From Actinobacteria bacterium UBA2272 (GTDB lineage: Bacteria > Actinomycetota > Coriobacteriia > Anaerosomatales > Anaerosomataceae): a DNA stretch of 64,000 bases. The stretch spans positions 1,054,001 through 1,118,000 of the forward strand of contig DDXA01000004.1 in the NCBI GenBank assembly GCA_002347725.1, given 5' to 3'. The notes under the pieces were generated by a model, which was not told the origin of the DNA, did no database searches, and was given only the letters and a program-made list of their open reading frames with translations. Made by a program: the position numbers and the translations under genes. Below, in pieces: positions 17,910-26,048 of the stretch (positions are counted from its first letter, which is position 1; each line of letters opens with the position of its first letter).

Positions 17910-19007
17910 CTAGTCCTTGCCGTAGTCGGTGTAGCGGTAGTACGCGGCGCAGCTGCCCTCGCTCGAGACCATGCAGGGGCCGACGGGGTGCTCCGGCGTG
18001 CATCCGCGGCCGAAGAGCTTGCAGTCAAACGGCAGAAGCACGCCACGGAGCACGTCGCCGCACTGGCAGCCCTTGATCTCGCGGGGTGCCGGAGGCGTCA
18101 CGGGTACGCGGGCGCGCGCGTCGTAGCGCGCGAACTCCGGCCGAAGCGCGAGGCCCGTACCCGGAATGACGCCGATGCCGCGCCACTCGGCGTCAACCGG
18201 CATGAAGGCCTCTTCCATGGCGGCCACCGCTGTCGGGTTGCCCTCGGCGGACACACCACGTCCGTAGGCGATCTCGACCTCGGCGCGGCCCTCGGCGAGC
18301 TGCTTGGCGAGCATCCAGACGCCCTGGAGCACGTCGACCGGCTCGAAGCCGGTGATGACACTCGGGATGCCGTACTCCTCGGCCAGGAACCGGTAGGGCT
18401 CGAGGCCGATGATCGTCGAGACGTGGCCGGGCAGGATGAAGCCGGTCACGCGGACTTCGGGGTCGTTGACGAGTGCGCGGAGCGCCCCGGGCACCGTCTT
18501 GTGCAGCGAAAGCGCCGACCAGTTGGGGAGCTCACGGCGGGCAGCCTCGCGGATGGTGAGCGCCACGGTGGGCGCGGTGGTCTCAAAGCCTACGCCGAGG
18601 AAGACGACATGCTTGTCGGGTTCGCGTTCGGCGATGGAAAGCGAATCGAGCGGGGAGTAGACCACGCGGACGTCGCGACCGTCGGCCTTCTCGGCTGAAA
18701 GCGAGGAGTACGAGCCGGGGACCTTCATCATGTCGCCGAAGGTCGCGAGCACGACGCCGGGTTGGCGGGCGATCTCGATGGCCAGATCGATGTCGGCGTT
18801 GGCCGTCACGCACACGGGGCAGCCGGGGCCCGAGAGGAGATTGATGGTGTCTGGCATCAGCCCGCGCAGGCCGTGCTTGGCGATCGCCATCGTGTGCGTG
18901 CCACAGACCTCCATGAGCGTGCAGGGGGTCTGCGCCGTCTCGCGGATGGCGTCGACGAGCCCGCGCGCGATCTCCGGGTCGCGGAAGCCGGACGAGAGGT
19001 CGCTCAC
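17910..19007 (-). CDS. hypD: Hydrogenase maturation protein HypD
   Basis: 365 residues from GTG 19007, which overlaps the hypC stop by 4 bases. Conserved blocks are MEVCGTHTMAIAKHGLR (active Cys), LLSGPGCPVCVT, GFETTAPTVA, and a C-terminal cluster-binding region with GCQCGDVLRG, DCKLFGRGC and PCMVSSEG. HypD carries a 4Fe-4S cluster and, with HypC, scaffolds the Fe(CN)2CO unit of [NiFe] hydrogenases. Coupled translation with hypC fits a stoichiometric complex. Confidence 0.97.
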   Translation of the reverse strand: MSDLSSGFRDPEIARGLVDAIRETAQTPCTLMEVCGTHTMAIAKHGLRGLMPDTINLLSGPGCPVCVTANADIDLAIEIARQPGVVLATFGDMMKVPGSYSSLSAEKADGRDVRVVYSPLDSLSIAEREPDKHVVFLGVGFETTAPTVALTIREAARRELPNWSALSLHKTVPGALRALVNDPEVRVTGFILPGHVSTIIGLEPYRFLAEEYGIPSVITGFEPVDVLQGVWMLAKQLAEGRAEVEIAYGRGVSAEGNPTAVAAMEEAFMPVDAEWRGIGVIPGTGLALRPEFARYDARARVPVTPPAPREIKGCQCGDVLRGVLLPFDCKLFGRGCTPEHPVGPCMVSSEGSCAAYYRYTDYGKD

Positions 19008-19297
19008 GGCGCCTGCGACCCTGCAGCGGCCTCGGCCGCTTCGAGCGCGTCGGCCTCGGCCTCGAGGTCCTCGGCCGTCTTGATGCCCATCTGACGAAGC
19101 ATCTGAAGCGACTCGGCGGCGAACTCCTCATCGATGATCTGGATTGCGAACCCGGCGTGGACGAGCACGTGATCGCCCTTCCTGGCGGCCGGGGCCATCA
19201 TCGTGGAGATGTGGCGCTTGACGCCGAGGATGTCGACCTCGACCATCTGGATCTCGTTGGGTTCACTGACGAGCTGCGCCGGTATGGCGAGACACAT
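19004..19297 (-). CDS. hypC: Hydrogenase assembly chaperone HypC/HupF
   Basis: 97 residues from ATG 19297 with an AGGAGG site upstream. It begins MCLAIPAQL, the invariant HypC start whose Cys2 binds the iron unit and the hydrogenase precursor. VLVHAGFAIQIIDEEFA is the conserved middle. The last 25 residues are an Ala/Glu-rich helix beyond the usual 75-90-residue HypC core. A TATAGT hexamer at about 19342-19347 on this strand could be the -10 of a promoter for hypC-hypD-hypE. Confidence 0.96.
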   Translation of the reverse strand: MCLAIPAQLVSEPNEIQMVEVDILGVKRHISTMMAPAARKGDHVLVHAGFAIQIIDEEFAAESLQMLRQMGIKTAEDLEAEADALEAAEAAAGSQAP

Positions 19298-19387
19298 AGG
19301 TGACCTCCTGGGGCGGAACGCGGGGGCCGGTCGCACCCACCTACTATAGCGGGAGTGCGGTGAGCGGGGTAGGAGCGGAGATCGAGC

Positions 19388-21748
19388 CTATGCCTCGTGC
19401 CTGCGCGACCACGCCACGACCGCCTGGCCGAACGCGATCCCGCCGTCGTTGGCGGGCAGTCGCAGGTGGGTGAGCGGCGTGAGCCCCGCCTCGCGCAGGC
19501 CGTCGGCCGCGCCGCGTACGATGAGCCGGTTCATGAAGACCCCGCCTGTCAGCGCTACGTGCGTCAGGCCAAGCTCGGGGGCCAGGCGTGCGCAGGTCTC
19601 GACCACCGCGGCCGTCACAGCACGGTGGAAGCGGGCCGAGATGACCGACGCCGGCGTGCGGTAGACGATGTCGTCGAGCACCGCGGCGAGGACGGGGGCG
19701 CTGTCGACCACGAGCGGCCCGCCGCCGTCAGGAACCGCGATCTCGAACGCGTACGTACCATCGGCCGTCATGTCGGCCACCGCCTCGAGCTCGATGGCCG
19801 CCTGGCCTTCGTACAGCGCGTCGTCGCGCACGCCCGCAAGTGACGCCACCGCGTCGAACAGGCGCCCCATCGAGCTTGTGCGCGGCGTGTTGATGCGATG
19901 CTCGATCATGGCGAGCACCGTTGACTCCTCGCCTTCGCCGAGGCGTTCGAGGAATGGTCCGGCCCCGGGGTGGTCGAGCAGTCCGCACTCGGCAAGCGCT
20001 CCGAGCGCCATGCGCGCGGGGCGTCGGATCGCAGCCGCGCCGCCGGGCAGCGGCAGCTGGCGCAGGTGCGCCACCCGCTCGAAATCGGCCCAGTCGGCGG
20101 CGAGCCACTCACCGCCCCAGATGGTTCCATCGGTCCCGTACCCGGTGCCGTCGAACGCCACGCCAATCACGCGGTTGGCCACGCCGTGCTCGGCGGTCAC
20201 GCTCGCGATGTGCGCGTGGTGGTGCTGCACGCCCACGCTCGGCAGGCCGAGTGAGAGGGCATGCTTTGTCGAGAGGTACTCCGGGTGCAGGTCGTAGGCC
20301 ACGATCTCCGGACATACGCGGAACAGGCGCTCGTACAACTCGACCGTGCGCTCGAAGCTCTCGAGCGTCTCGGCGTTCTCCATGTCGCCGATGTGCTGCG
20401 AGACGAAAGCGTGTGAGCCTGTGAGCAGGCAGAAGGTGTTCTTCTGCTCGGGGCCTGTCGCCAGGATGTCCACGTCTGCGATGACCGGTGCCGCCAGTGG
20501 GAACGGCGCGTAGCCGCGCGCCCGCCTGAAGAACTCCACGCCCACGCCCGGCGTGTGACGCAGGACAGAGTCGTCGTAGCGCGTGTAGATGTCGCGGTCG
20601 TGGAGCAGGAACGCGTCGGCGATGTCGGTCAGGCGCTCGAGCGCCTCGGCATTGCCTGTGGCTATGGGCTCTTCGCTCCGGTTGCCCGACGTCATCACGA
20701 GCGGTCCGCCGAAGGCGTCGAGCAGCAGGTGGTGCAGCGGCGTGTACGGCAGCATGACGCCGAGATCGTGCAGGCCCGGCGTGAGGGATGGCGCCAGCGT
20801 GCCGGCAACCTTCACTCGCAGGAGAACGATGGGGGCGGCGGGGCTTGTGAGCAGCGCCTCCTCCTCGGCCGATATCTCACAGTACTCGCGCGCGGCCTCG
20901 AGCGATGGTGCCATCACCGCGAGCGGCTTGCCCCAGCGGTTCTTGCGCTCACGCAGACGCGCGACGGCCGTCTCGTCGGTTGCGTCGCATGCGAGCTGGA
21001 AGCCGCCGAGGCCTTTGACCGCCACGATCGCGCCGTCGCGCAGCAGCCTGACAGCCCCGGCGATGATCTCCGAGGCGCGCTCGCGCTCGGCGTCCGGATC
21101 GCGGTGGGGCCGTGGGACGCTCTCGCGCTCCGGGGCCCACCGCGAGTCGTCCGAGGTACCGCCCGCCTGAAGGTAGAGCCTCGGCCCGCATCGGAAGCAC
21201 GCGTTCGGCTGAGCGTGGAAGCGGCGGTCAGCGGGGTCGGCGTACTCGGCGGCGCACGCCTCGCACAGCCCGAAGTCGCGCATGGTGGTCATCGGGCGGT
21301 CGTAGGGCACATCCGCGATGATCGTGAAGCGGGGCCCGCAGTTGGTGCAGTTGGTGAACGGGTAGCCGTACCGGCGGTTGGACTCGTCGCGCACTTCGGC
21401 AGCACACGCGTCGCATGTGGCGATGTCCGGCGACACGAGCGTCATCGCGCCCTCGACGGTCTCCGAGGCGGCGATGGTGAACGTGTCGTGACCCTCGTAC
21501 TCCACGTCCTCGGCGATGACCGAGTTCACGACCGCCATCGGGGGCGCCTCGGCGCGAAGCGCCACGGCAAGTGCGCCGAGCGCGTCGTCCGTGCCCTCGG
21601 CCAAGATGAAGACGCCGTCTGTGGTGTTCTTCACCCAGCCGGCGAGACCAAGCCGGGTCGCGAGCGCGTAGACGAACGGCCGGAATCCGACGCCCTGGAC
21701 GATGCCCGTGACGTGCAGCGAGACGGCGCGCACGCCGTCATGCTCCAT
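19388..21748 (-). CDS. hypF: Carbamoyltransferase HypF
   Basis: 786 residues with all four modules in order. An acylphosphatase-like domain (about 5-95) contains GIVQGVGFRPFVYALA. A zinc-finger region (about 105-190) holds CDACAAEV, NCTNCGPRF, CEACAAEY and CFRCGPRL. A YrdC-like domain (about 200-390) contains KGLGGFQLACDA. A Kae1/carbamoyltransferase domain follows with QHHHAHIAS, FDGTGYGTDG and LTGGVFMN. It uses carbamoyl phosphate and ATP to carbamoylate HypE. The start overlaps the end of the HEPN-like gene by 11 bases. HypA and HypB, needed for nickel insertion, are not in this window. Confidence 0.97.
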   Translation of the reverse strand: MEHDGVRAVSLHVTGIVQGVGFRPFVYALATRLGLAGWVKNTTDGVFILAEGTDDALGALAVALRAEAPPMAVVNSVIAEDVEYEGHDTFTIAASETVEGAMTLVSPDIATCDACAAEVRDESNRRYGYPFTNCTNCGPRFTIIADVPYDRPMTTMRDFGLCEACAAEYADPADRRFHAQPNACFRCGPRLYLQAGGTSDDSRWAPERESVPRPHRDPDAERERASEIIAGAVRLLRDGAIVAVKGLGGFQLACDATDETAVARLRERKNRWGKPLAVMAPSLEAAREYCEISAEEEALLTSPAAPIVLLRVKVAGTLAPSLTPGLHDLGVMLPYTPLHHLLLDAFGGPLVMTSGNRSEEPIATGNAEALERLTDIADAFLLHDRDIYTRYDDSVLRHTPGVGVEFFRRARGYAPFPLAAPVIADVDILATGPEQKNTFCLLTGSHAFVSQHIGDMENAETLESFERTVELYERLFRVCPEIVAYDLHPEYLSTKHALSLGLPSVGVQHHHAHIASVTAEHGVANRVIGVAFDGTGYGTDGTIWGGEWLAADWADFERVAHLRQLPLPGGAAAIRRPARMALGALAECGLLDHPGAGPFLERLGEGEESTVLAMIEHRINTPRTSSMGRLFDAVASLAGVRDDALYEGQAAIELEAVADMTADGTYAFEIAVPDGGGPLVVDSAPVLAAVLDDIVYRTPASVISARFHRAVTAAVVETCARLAPELGLTHVALTGGVFMNRLIVRGAADGLREAGLTPLTHLRLPANDGGIAFGQAVVAWSRRHEA

Positions 21749-22376
21749 GGAAACCGTCGGCCACGAACTTGTTGTTCATGAGCACGAAGAGCTGGTACGC
21801 CTGATCGAGGAGGTCCATCGCGTTATCGCCCATCGACGGCTGGAGTGCCTCCTTGACGCCGTTGAACGGCGAGTCGTGGATGAAGGCATTGCGCGCCTCG
21901 CGGAGCTGTCGCCATCGGTACGGGAAGTCGCGGTAGCCGAGTTCGGCGGCCGCGTCCTCGAACTCCTCGCCCGCAAGCGACGGGAACACCTTACCGATAC
22001 GCACGCCGATCGAGCGCTGTGTGTCCATCACCATGCGGCGCAGCGGCAGATCGGCCCCGTGCGCGTTCATGATGCGGTCGAGGATGTCCTCGAGGATCGT
22101 TTCGAGGAACGTCATGACGAGGATGACCACGATCTCGTGGTCGCCTTCGCGGTGATACGAGCGGATGCGCGCGTCGAGTCGCCGGATGCGCTCGGTGGGG
22201 AAGGAGCGTCGCTCGGTTCCGGTCGCCTTGCAGAAGGGGCACGGGTGCTGCGCGTCGAGGAAAGCAGGGTCTCCGGAGATGTAGCCGCAGACCGGGCACT
22301 CCCAGTAGAGGGGAGCCTCGCCAGTCGCGGGCGCGAGGATCGTTCGATGGGGCGGCCGGTGCCTCTTCTTGCTCAT
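21738..22376 (-). CDS. Zinc-ribbon protein with HEPN-like RNAFIH motif, function unknown
   Basis: 212 residues, not assigned to a named family. A basic N-terminus (KKRHRPPHR) precedes a rubredoxin-like zinc ribbon CPVCG...CPFC (Cys 27, 30, 46, 49). The rest is predicted all-helical. Residues 159-168 read REARNAFIHD, where R162-N163-x3-H167 matches the RNxxxH (Rx4H) motif of HEPN nucleases and nucleotide-binding HEPN proteins; one motif match in a helical domain is suggestive, not proof. It sits between the Ni/Co transporter ATPase and hypF and overlaps hypF by 11 bases. No ribosome site is visible; an extended -10 lies so close to the ATG that the transcript may be leaderless. Confidence 0.7.
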   Translation of the reverse strand: MSKKRHRPPHRTILAPATGEAPLYWECPVCGYISGDPAFLDAQHPCPFCKATGTERRSFPTERIRRLDARIRSYHREGDHEIVVILVMTFLETILEDILDRIMNAHGADLPLRRMVMDTQRSIGVRIGKVFPSLAGEEFEDAAAELGYRDFPYRWRQLREARNAFIHDSPFNGVKEALQPSMGDNAMDLLDQAYQLFVLMNNKFVADGFHGA

Positions 22377-22382
22377 GGGCCG

Positions 22383-22391
22383 ATTGTATCA
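22383..22391 (-). promoter_or_regulatory. Extended -10 (TGaTACAAT) suggesting a leaderless transcript
   Basis: On the minus strand TGATACAAT is followed by six bases (CGGCCC) and then the ATG of the zinc-ribbon/HEPN-like gene. Transcription normally starts about 7 bases after the -10, which here is the A of the start codon. No Shine-Dalgarno sequence is visible. The -35 region (TGTGAG) is poor, as allowed for extended -10 promoters. Confidence 0.45.
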
Positions 22392-22404
22392 GGACGGGCC
22401 GGTC

Positions 22405-23157
22405 TCACACGCGGCGCGAGCGTACGGCCCACGGCAGGTCGAGTCCGTGCCGCTCGAGGAGTTCCTCGTCGGTGAGTATCGTCTCGCGCGGGCCGTAGGC
22501 CACGATCACACCGTCGTCGATGACGGCCGCATCCGCGCACAGCTCCCACGCGACGTCCATGTCGTGGGTGGCGATGAGCGCCGTGGTGCCGAGCGAAGCC
22601 AGGAGCGCCAGCATCTGCCGTCGCGAGCGCGGGTCGAGGTTCGCGGTGGGCTCATCGAGCACGAGTACGCGTGGCGCCATCGCGAGCACGGTCGCCAGCG
22701 CCGCCCGCTTGCGCTGGCCGAAGCTCAGGTGGTGCCCGGGTCTGCTTGCCGCGTCGGCCAGACCGACGTCATGGAGGGCACGATGCACGAGCTCATCGAC
22801 CTCGGCGGGTGTGCGGCGCTGATTGAGCGGACCGAACGCCACGTCTTCGTAGACCGTCGTCATGAACAACTGGTCGTCAGGATCCTGGAAGACAAGACCT
22901 ACCTGCTCGCGGACGTCACGGACGGTGGCGGACGTCACCTCGACCCCGTCGAGGCGCACGCTGCCCTCCGACGGCCTGAGGATGCCGTTGAGGTGCAGCA
23001 GGAGGGTCGACTTGCCCGCGCCGTTGGGGCCGAGAAGCGCGAGCGAGCGGCCCTCGCTCACGGTCAGATCGATGCCGCGGAGCGCCTCTGTGCCGTCAGG
23101 ATAGCGATGTCGGACCCCTTCGAGTTCGATCACGGCAGGTGCGGCCTTCTCGTCCAT
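22405..23157 (-). CDS. cbiO: ECF transporter ATPase for nickel/cobalt (CbiO/NikO)
   Basis: 250 residues, a single ABC ATPase: Walker A LLGPNGAGKST, Q-loop VFQDPDDQLF, signature HLSFGQRKRAAL (variant LSFGQ), Walker B VLVLDEPTANLD and switch His in IATHD. The VFQDPDDQ stretch is typical of ECF ATPases. It couples ATP hydrolysis to metal uptake by the CbiQ/CbiM pair encoded upstream, 9 bases away. Because hyp genes follow in the same direction, nickel is the more likely metal; cobalt cannot be excluded. Confidence 0.95.
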   Translation of the reverse strand: MDEKAAPAVIELEGVRHRYPDGTEALRGIDLTVSEGRSLALLGPNGAGKSTLLLHLNGILRPSEGSVRLDGVEVTSATVRDVREQVGLVFQDPDDQLFMTTVYEDVAFGPLNQRRTPAEVDELVHRALHDVGLADAASRPGHHLSFGQRKRAALATVLAMAPRVLVLDEPTANLDPRSRRQMLALLASLGTTALIATHDMDVAWELCADAAVIDDGVIVAYGPRETILTDEELLERHGLDLPWAVRSRRV

Positions 23158-23166
23158 CTCGGCCCC

Positions 23167-24045
23167 TCAGTACAGTGTCACGGCAGCGGCCGCGAGCAGG
23201 GCGGTCATGACGAACAGCACCTCGGCGGGGCCGATGCGGCCGGCCGCGGAAGCGGGAAGCGTTCCGGTGTAGCCACGCGAGAGCATGGCCTGGTAGATGC
23301 GCTCTCCACGTTCGTAGGAGCGCACGAACAGGTTGCCGGCCAGACTTCCGGACGAGCGCAGGAGGGCCCGCCCGCTCAGGTGCGGCGCCCTGCTCGCAAG
23401 TGCGATGCGCAGCGAGCGGAGCTGGCTTGCGAGCACACCCACGTAGCGTGCGATGAACGACAGCAGCATCACGAACACGTCGGGGACCTTGAGCCTACGG
23501 AGCGCCGCGAGCAGGTCCGCGCTCCGCGTGCTCGCCGCGAGCACGATCATCGCGAACGCCGAGAACCATGCCTTGCTCAGGATGCCCCACGTGATCGTCC
23601 AGCCGCCGCCGGCCCACGACGACGCGAGCCCCGCGGCGTTCCACGAGCCGCCGCTTTGCTGGAGCGGAGCGAGCAGGGCGATGGTCGCAGCGAACGGCAG
23701 CACGGCCGCACTTCGCCTGAGCAGCCGTGGAATCGGGAGACGCGCGATCGCGGCGACCCCCAGCATGAGGGAGGCGAGGAGCAGCGCCTCCACGGCTCGA
23801 AGCGGCGGGGTGAGCACGATGCCGCAGATGAGCAGAAGGGTCGCCGCGATCTTCGCGCGCGCGTCGAGGCTGTGTATCGGTGACAGGATGTAGGTGAGCG
23901 ATTCGAACGACGTGGCATGCGCATGGTCGTGACCGGCAATGGGCGGCTTCCCGCGGTGGTGGTGCGGGTGCCGATGCTCCGGCGCGTCGGCATGCCGGTG
24001 GCCGTGGCCGTGCAAGCCGGTGTCGTGTGTGTGTCGTTCGGTCAC
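23167..24045 (-). CDS. cbiQ: ECF transporter T component (CbiQ/NikQ) with His-rich N-terminus
   Basis: 292 residues from GTG 24045. The first 45 residues carry 14 His (positions 5-43) in HxH and HHH patterns, a likely metal-binding tail. The remaining 245 residues are the T-component membrane protein with about five to six helices and two conserved Ala-Arg-Gly-type coupling helices: ALASRAPHL and AMLSRGYTG. Such a long His tail is not part of the minimal CbiQ family. It probably collects or buffers nickel or cobalt near the transporter. Confidence 0.93.
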   Translation of the reverse strand: MTERHTHDTGLHGHGHRHADAPEHRHPHHHRGKPPIAGHDHAHATSFESLTYILSPIHSLDARAKIAATLLLICGIVLTPPLRAVEALLLASLMLGVAAIARLPIPRLLRRSAAVLPFAATIALLAPLQQSGGSWNAAGLASSWAGGGWTITWGILSKAWFSAFAMIVLAASTRSADLLAALRRLKVPDVFVMLLSFIARYVGVLASQLRSLRIALASRAPHLSGRALLRSSGSLAGNLFVRSYERGERIYQAMLSRGYTGTLPASAAGRIGPAEVLFVMTALLAAAAVTLY

Positions 24046-24066
24046 GTCCGCGCCGCCTGTCCGTCG

Positions 24067-25008
24067 CTACTCGGCCGTGTCGGCGGCGCGTCGGGCGCGC
24101 AGGGCTGTCAGGAGCGTGTAGGCCAGCACCCCGGTCACGATCACACCGACGATGCCCGCCAGGATCCCGGCGAGCGTCTCGTTGCCGATGCCGGGCATGA
24201 GATAGTCGGGCATCGGGCTGCCGAGGAGCGTGACATCGGCCAGCGCGCCGCCGACGTGCTCGTAGGCGTACTCGAGCCCGTCGGGACTGGACGACGCGAC
24301 GAAGGAAAGGCCTGCCGCTACGAATGCGAGCGCGCCCAGACCAACGAGTGCCTTGCGCGCGACACGCACGTCGATCGGACGCCCGGCGTCGAGCAGATCG
24401 GGCCTGACCGCGAGTAGGTAGCCGACGAGTCCCGCCGTGATCACGCCCTCGCCGATGCCGATCAGCGCGTGCCACATGCCCATGACGCCGACGACTGGCA
24501 CCAGCGGCGCGCGTCCCGAGAGCCACAACATGAGCGCGGCCACGATCGCGGCGCTGACGCAGGAGAGCCAGGCTGCCGTGAACGACGCGCCGAGCCGGGC
24601 GCCGCGCGAGCTTGTCGGCCGTACGATGATGCGGTGTACCGTCCAGCCGACAAGAGGCGCGACGACGGCCAACGTGAGCATGTTGGCGCCGAGCGCGGTG
24701 ATCCCGCCGTCGGCGAAGAAGAGCGCCTGTACGGTGAGAACGGCCGCCATCACGAGCATCGCCGGCCACAGACCGAGCACGATGGCCGCGGCGGCGCCGC
24801 CGGCGAAGTGACCGGACGTGCCGCCTGCCACGGGGAAGTTGAGCATCTGCAGCGCGAAAATGAGCGCGGCCATGACGGCCATCATGACGATGGTGCCGTC
24901 GGAGAGCGTCTGCCGGACGCGGCGAATCCCGTAGGCAAGTACGCCTGCCGAGCCAAGCCATGCAGGGATCCAGGTCCGTGCTTCGAGCATGCCGTCAGGA
25001 ATGTGCAC
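24067..25008 (-). CDS. cbiM: ECF transporter substrate component, CbiM/NikM fused to a PDGLE (CbiN/NikN-like) domain
   Basis: 313 residues from GTG 25008 with AAGGAGA upstream. It opens MHIPDGMLE, where His2 is part of the metal site, and continues through NFPVAGGTSGHFAGG and GMWHALIGIGEGVITAG, both diagnostic of CbiM/NikM. From about residue 220 a second module with one helix, the sequence SSPDGLEYAYE and another helix matches the PDGLE domain of NikN/CbiN-type subunits, so M and N are one polypeptide. It sets substrate choice for the CbiQ/CbiO genes that follow. Confidence 0.95.
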   Translation of the reverse strand: MHIPDGMLEARTWIPAWLGSAGVLAYGIRRVRQTLSDGTIVMMAVMAALIFALQMLNFPVAGGTSGHFAGGAAAAIVLGLWPAMLVMAAVLTVQALFFADGGITALGANMLTLAVVAPLVGWTVHRIIVRPTSSRGARLGASFTAAWLSCVSAAIVAALMLWLSGRAPLVPVVGVMGMWHALIGIGEGVITAGLVGYLLAVRPDLLDAGRPIDVRVARKALVGLGALAFVAAGLSFVASSSPDGLEYAYEHVGGALADVTLLGSPMPDYLMPGIGNETLAGILAGIVGVIVTGVLAYTLLTALRARRAADTAE

Positions 25009-25096
25009 GAGTGATCTCCTTCTGTCGGTACTGGAATCGTCTCGTGCGAACCCTCGGGGGAACGCGCTTTCGGCCCTGCGCCGGGCCAGTCGTATC

Positions 25097-25342
25097 CTAC
25101 AGCCGCTCTACGGTCACGTCGTCATCGGTGACCGTGAGTTGGCTCACTGCCGAGTCGAGCTTCTCGCGCGCTTCGCCGAGCATGACGGTGACCTGTGCCA
25201 GCTCGGCACTCGTGGCCGCTCGGCGTCCCTGGTCGGCCAGGTGGTGGAGTTGCTCGAGATGCTGCTGCGCGAGCGCAAGCGTGTCGTTGACCATGGCGAC
25301 GGCCAGCTTCATCTGGCCGGTGTTGATGCCGCCTTCACACAT
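25097..25342 (-). CDS. Small Cys2 helical protein next to cooT, function unknown
   Basis: 81 residues from ATG 25342, chosen because GAGGAGG stands 7 bases upstream; a longer reading to 25384 lacks a site. It begins MCEGGINTGQ and then forms one or two amphipathic helices (residues 10-70) with no further Cys. The adjacent CooT also begins MCE, and in CooT Cys2 binds nickel, so this protein may likewise use Cys2 for nickel. That is inference from position and the shared start. I recognise no family. Confidence 0.6.
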   Translation of the reverse strand: MCEGGINTGQMKLAVAMVNDTLALAQQHLEQLHHLADQGRRAATSAELAQVTVMLGEAREKLDSAVSQLTVTDDDVTVERL

Positions 25343-25408
25343 GGGCGTACCTCCTCTCGGACGGGCTGGTGCGGTGTTTGTCACCGCGTGGGAACCGTCG
25401 CGGTCCGG

Positions 25409-25603
25409 TCAGGTCGTGGAAGAAAGCACGACGGTGTGATCGAGCAGCCGCACTTCCTTGAGTGTCGCCTTGACCGTGCGGTGACCGCCGTACAGGTCGT
25501 AGAGCTTGAGGAACCCGTCTTCCGGAACGATCGTGGTCACGTCGTCGATCGTCTCGACTTCCGAGCCGTCGGCGGCTTCAACGATCACGCGGGCTTCACA
25601 CAT
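25409..25603 (-). CDS. cooT: CooT-family nickel-binding protein
   Basis: 64 residues. MCEARVIVEAADGSE at the start, EDGFLKLYDLYGGHRTVKATLKEV in two adjacent blocks and the final DHTVVL follow the CooT pattern of a short beta-rich protein with an invariant Cys2. CooT in Rhodospirillum rubrum assists nickel loading of carbon-monoxide dehydrogenase; family members occur in anaerobes with and without that enzyme. The AGGGAGGTG-type ribosome site fits this start. Neighbours (DUF3842, Ni/Co transporter, hyp genes) agree with a nickel role. Confidence 0.85.
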   Translation of the reverse strand: MCEARVIVEAADGSEVETIDDVTTIVPEDGFLKLYDLYGGHRTVKATLKEVRLLDHTVVLSSTT

Positions 25604-25618
25604 GGACCTACACCTCCC

Positions 25619-26035
25619 TTAGCCGAGGATGGAGGCCACTACTGCGATGGCCTCCTCGAGCAGATGGGGCAGTGGGTCCTTCGTGGTCCCGACCAGGTCG
25701 ATCCTGGGATTCGTCAACGGTAGCATGACCTTGCGCGCTCGTGCGAGCGAGAGCGCCTCGGCCATTCCGGGCGTCACCTCGCCCATCATCGAGTCGGGTA
25801 TCAGCGCGGACAGTGGCCCGATGAGTATGTCGGCCTCTCGCACCGTGACCCGCACCGCGTTCTCGCCGGTGGCGCCCCGGTTCGCCCCGGCCTTGAGCAT
25901 AGAGGAGGTCGCCGTGGAGTTCGTCCCCACGGCGAGGATCTCTATGCGTTCGCCGAAGCTTGTGCGGAGCCGCTGAACGATCTCCTGACCGATGCGGCCC
26001 CCCATACCATCGACGACCATGATGCGTGTCGTCAC
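25619..26035 (-). CDS. DUF3842-family protein
   Basis: 138 residues from GTG 26035. It starts with a Rossmann-like strand-loop RIMVVDGMGGRIGQEIV and continues with LAVGTNSTATSSMLKAGANRGATGENA, the recognisable core of the DUF3842 family; no biochemical role is known. It lies 13 bases after trxA and 15 bases before cooT. A nucleotide-binding regulatory or metallochaperone-accessory role is a guess only. Confidence 0.75.
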   Translation of the reverse strand: MTTRIMVVDGMGGRIGQEIVQRLRTSFGERIEILAVGTNSTATSSMLKAGANRGATGENAVRVTVREADILIGPLSALIPDSMMGEVTPGMAEALSLARARKVMLPLTNPRIDLVGTTKDPLPHLLEEAIAVVASILG

Positions 26036-26048
26036 GTCGGGCTCCGGA

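Noticed and set aside
25009..25096. Cobalamin riboswitch or NikR site before the Ni/Co transporter
   Set aside because: The 88-base gap lacks the B12-box and any GTATGA-type inverted repeat; only the ribosome site is clear.
24989..25723. Long plus-strand open frames opposite cbiM, cooT and DUF3842
   Set aside because: They run antisense to well-supported genes and have His/Arg/Gly-rich shadow composition with no recognisable motif.
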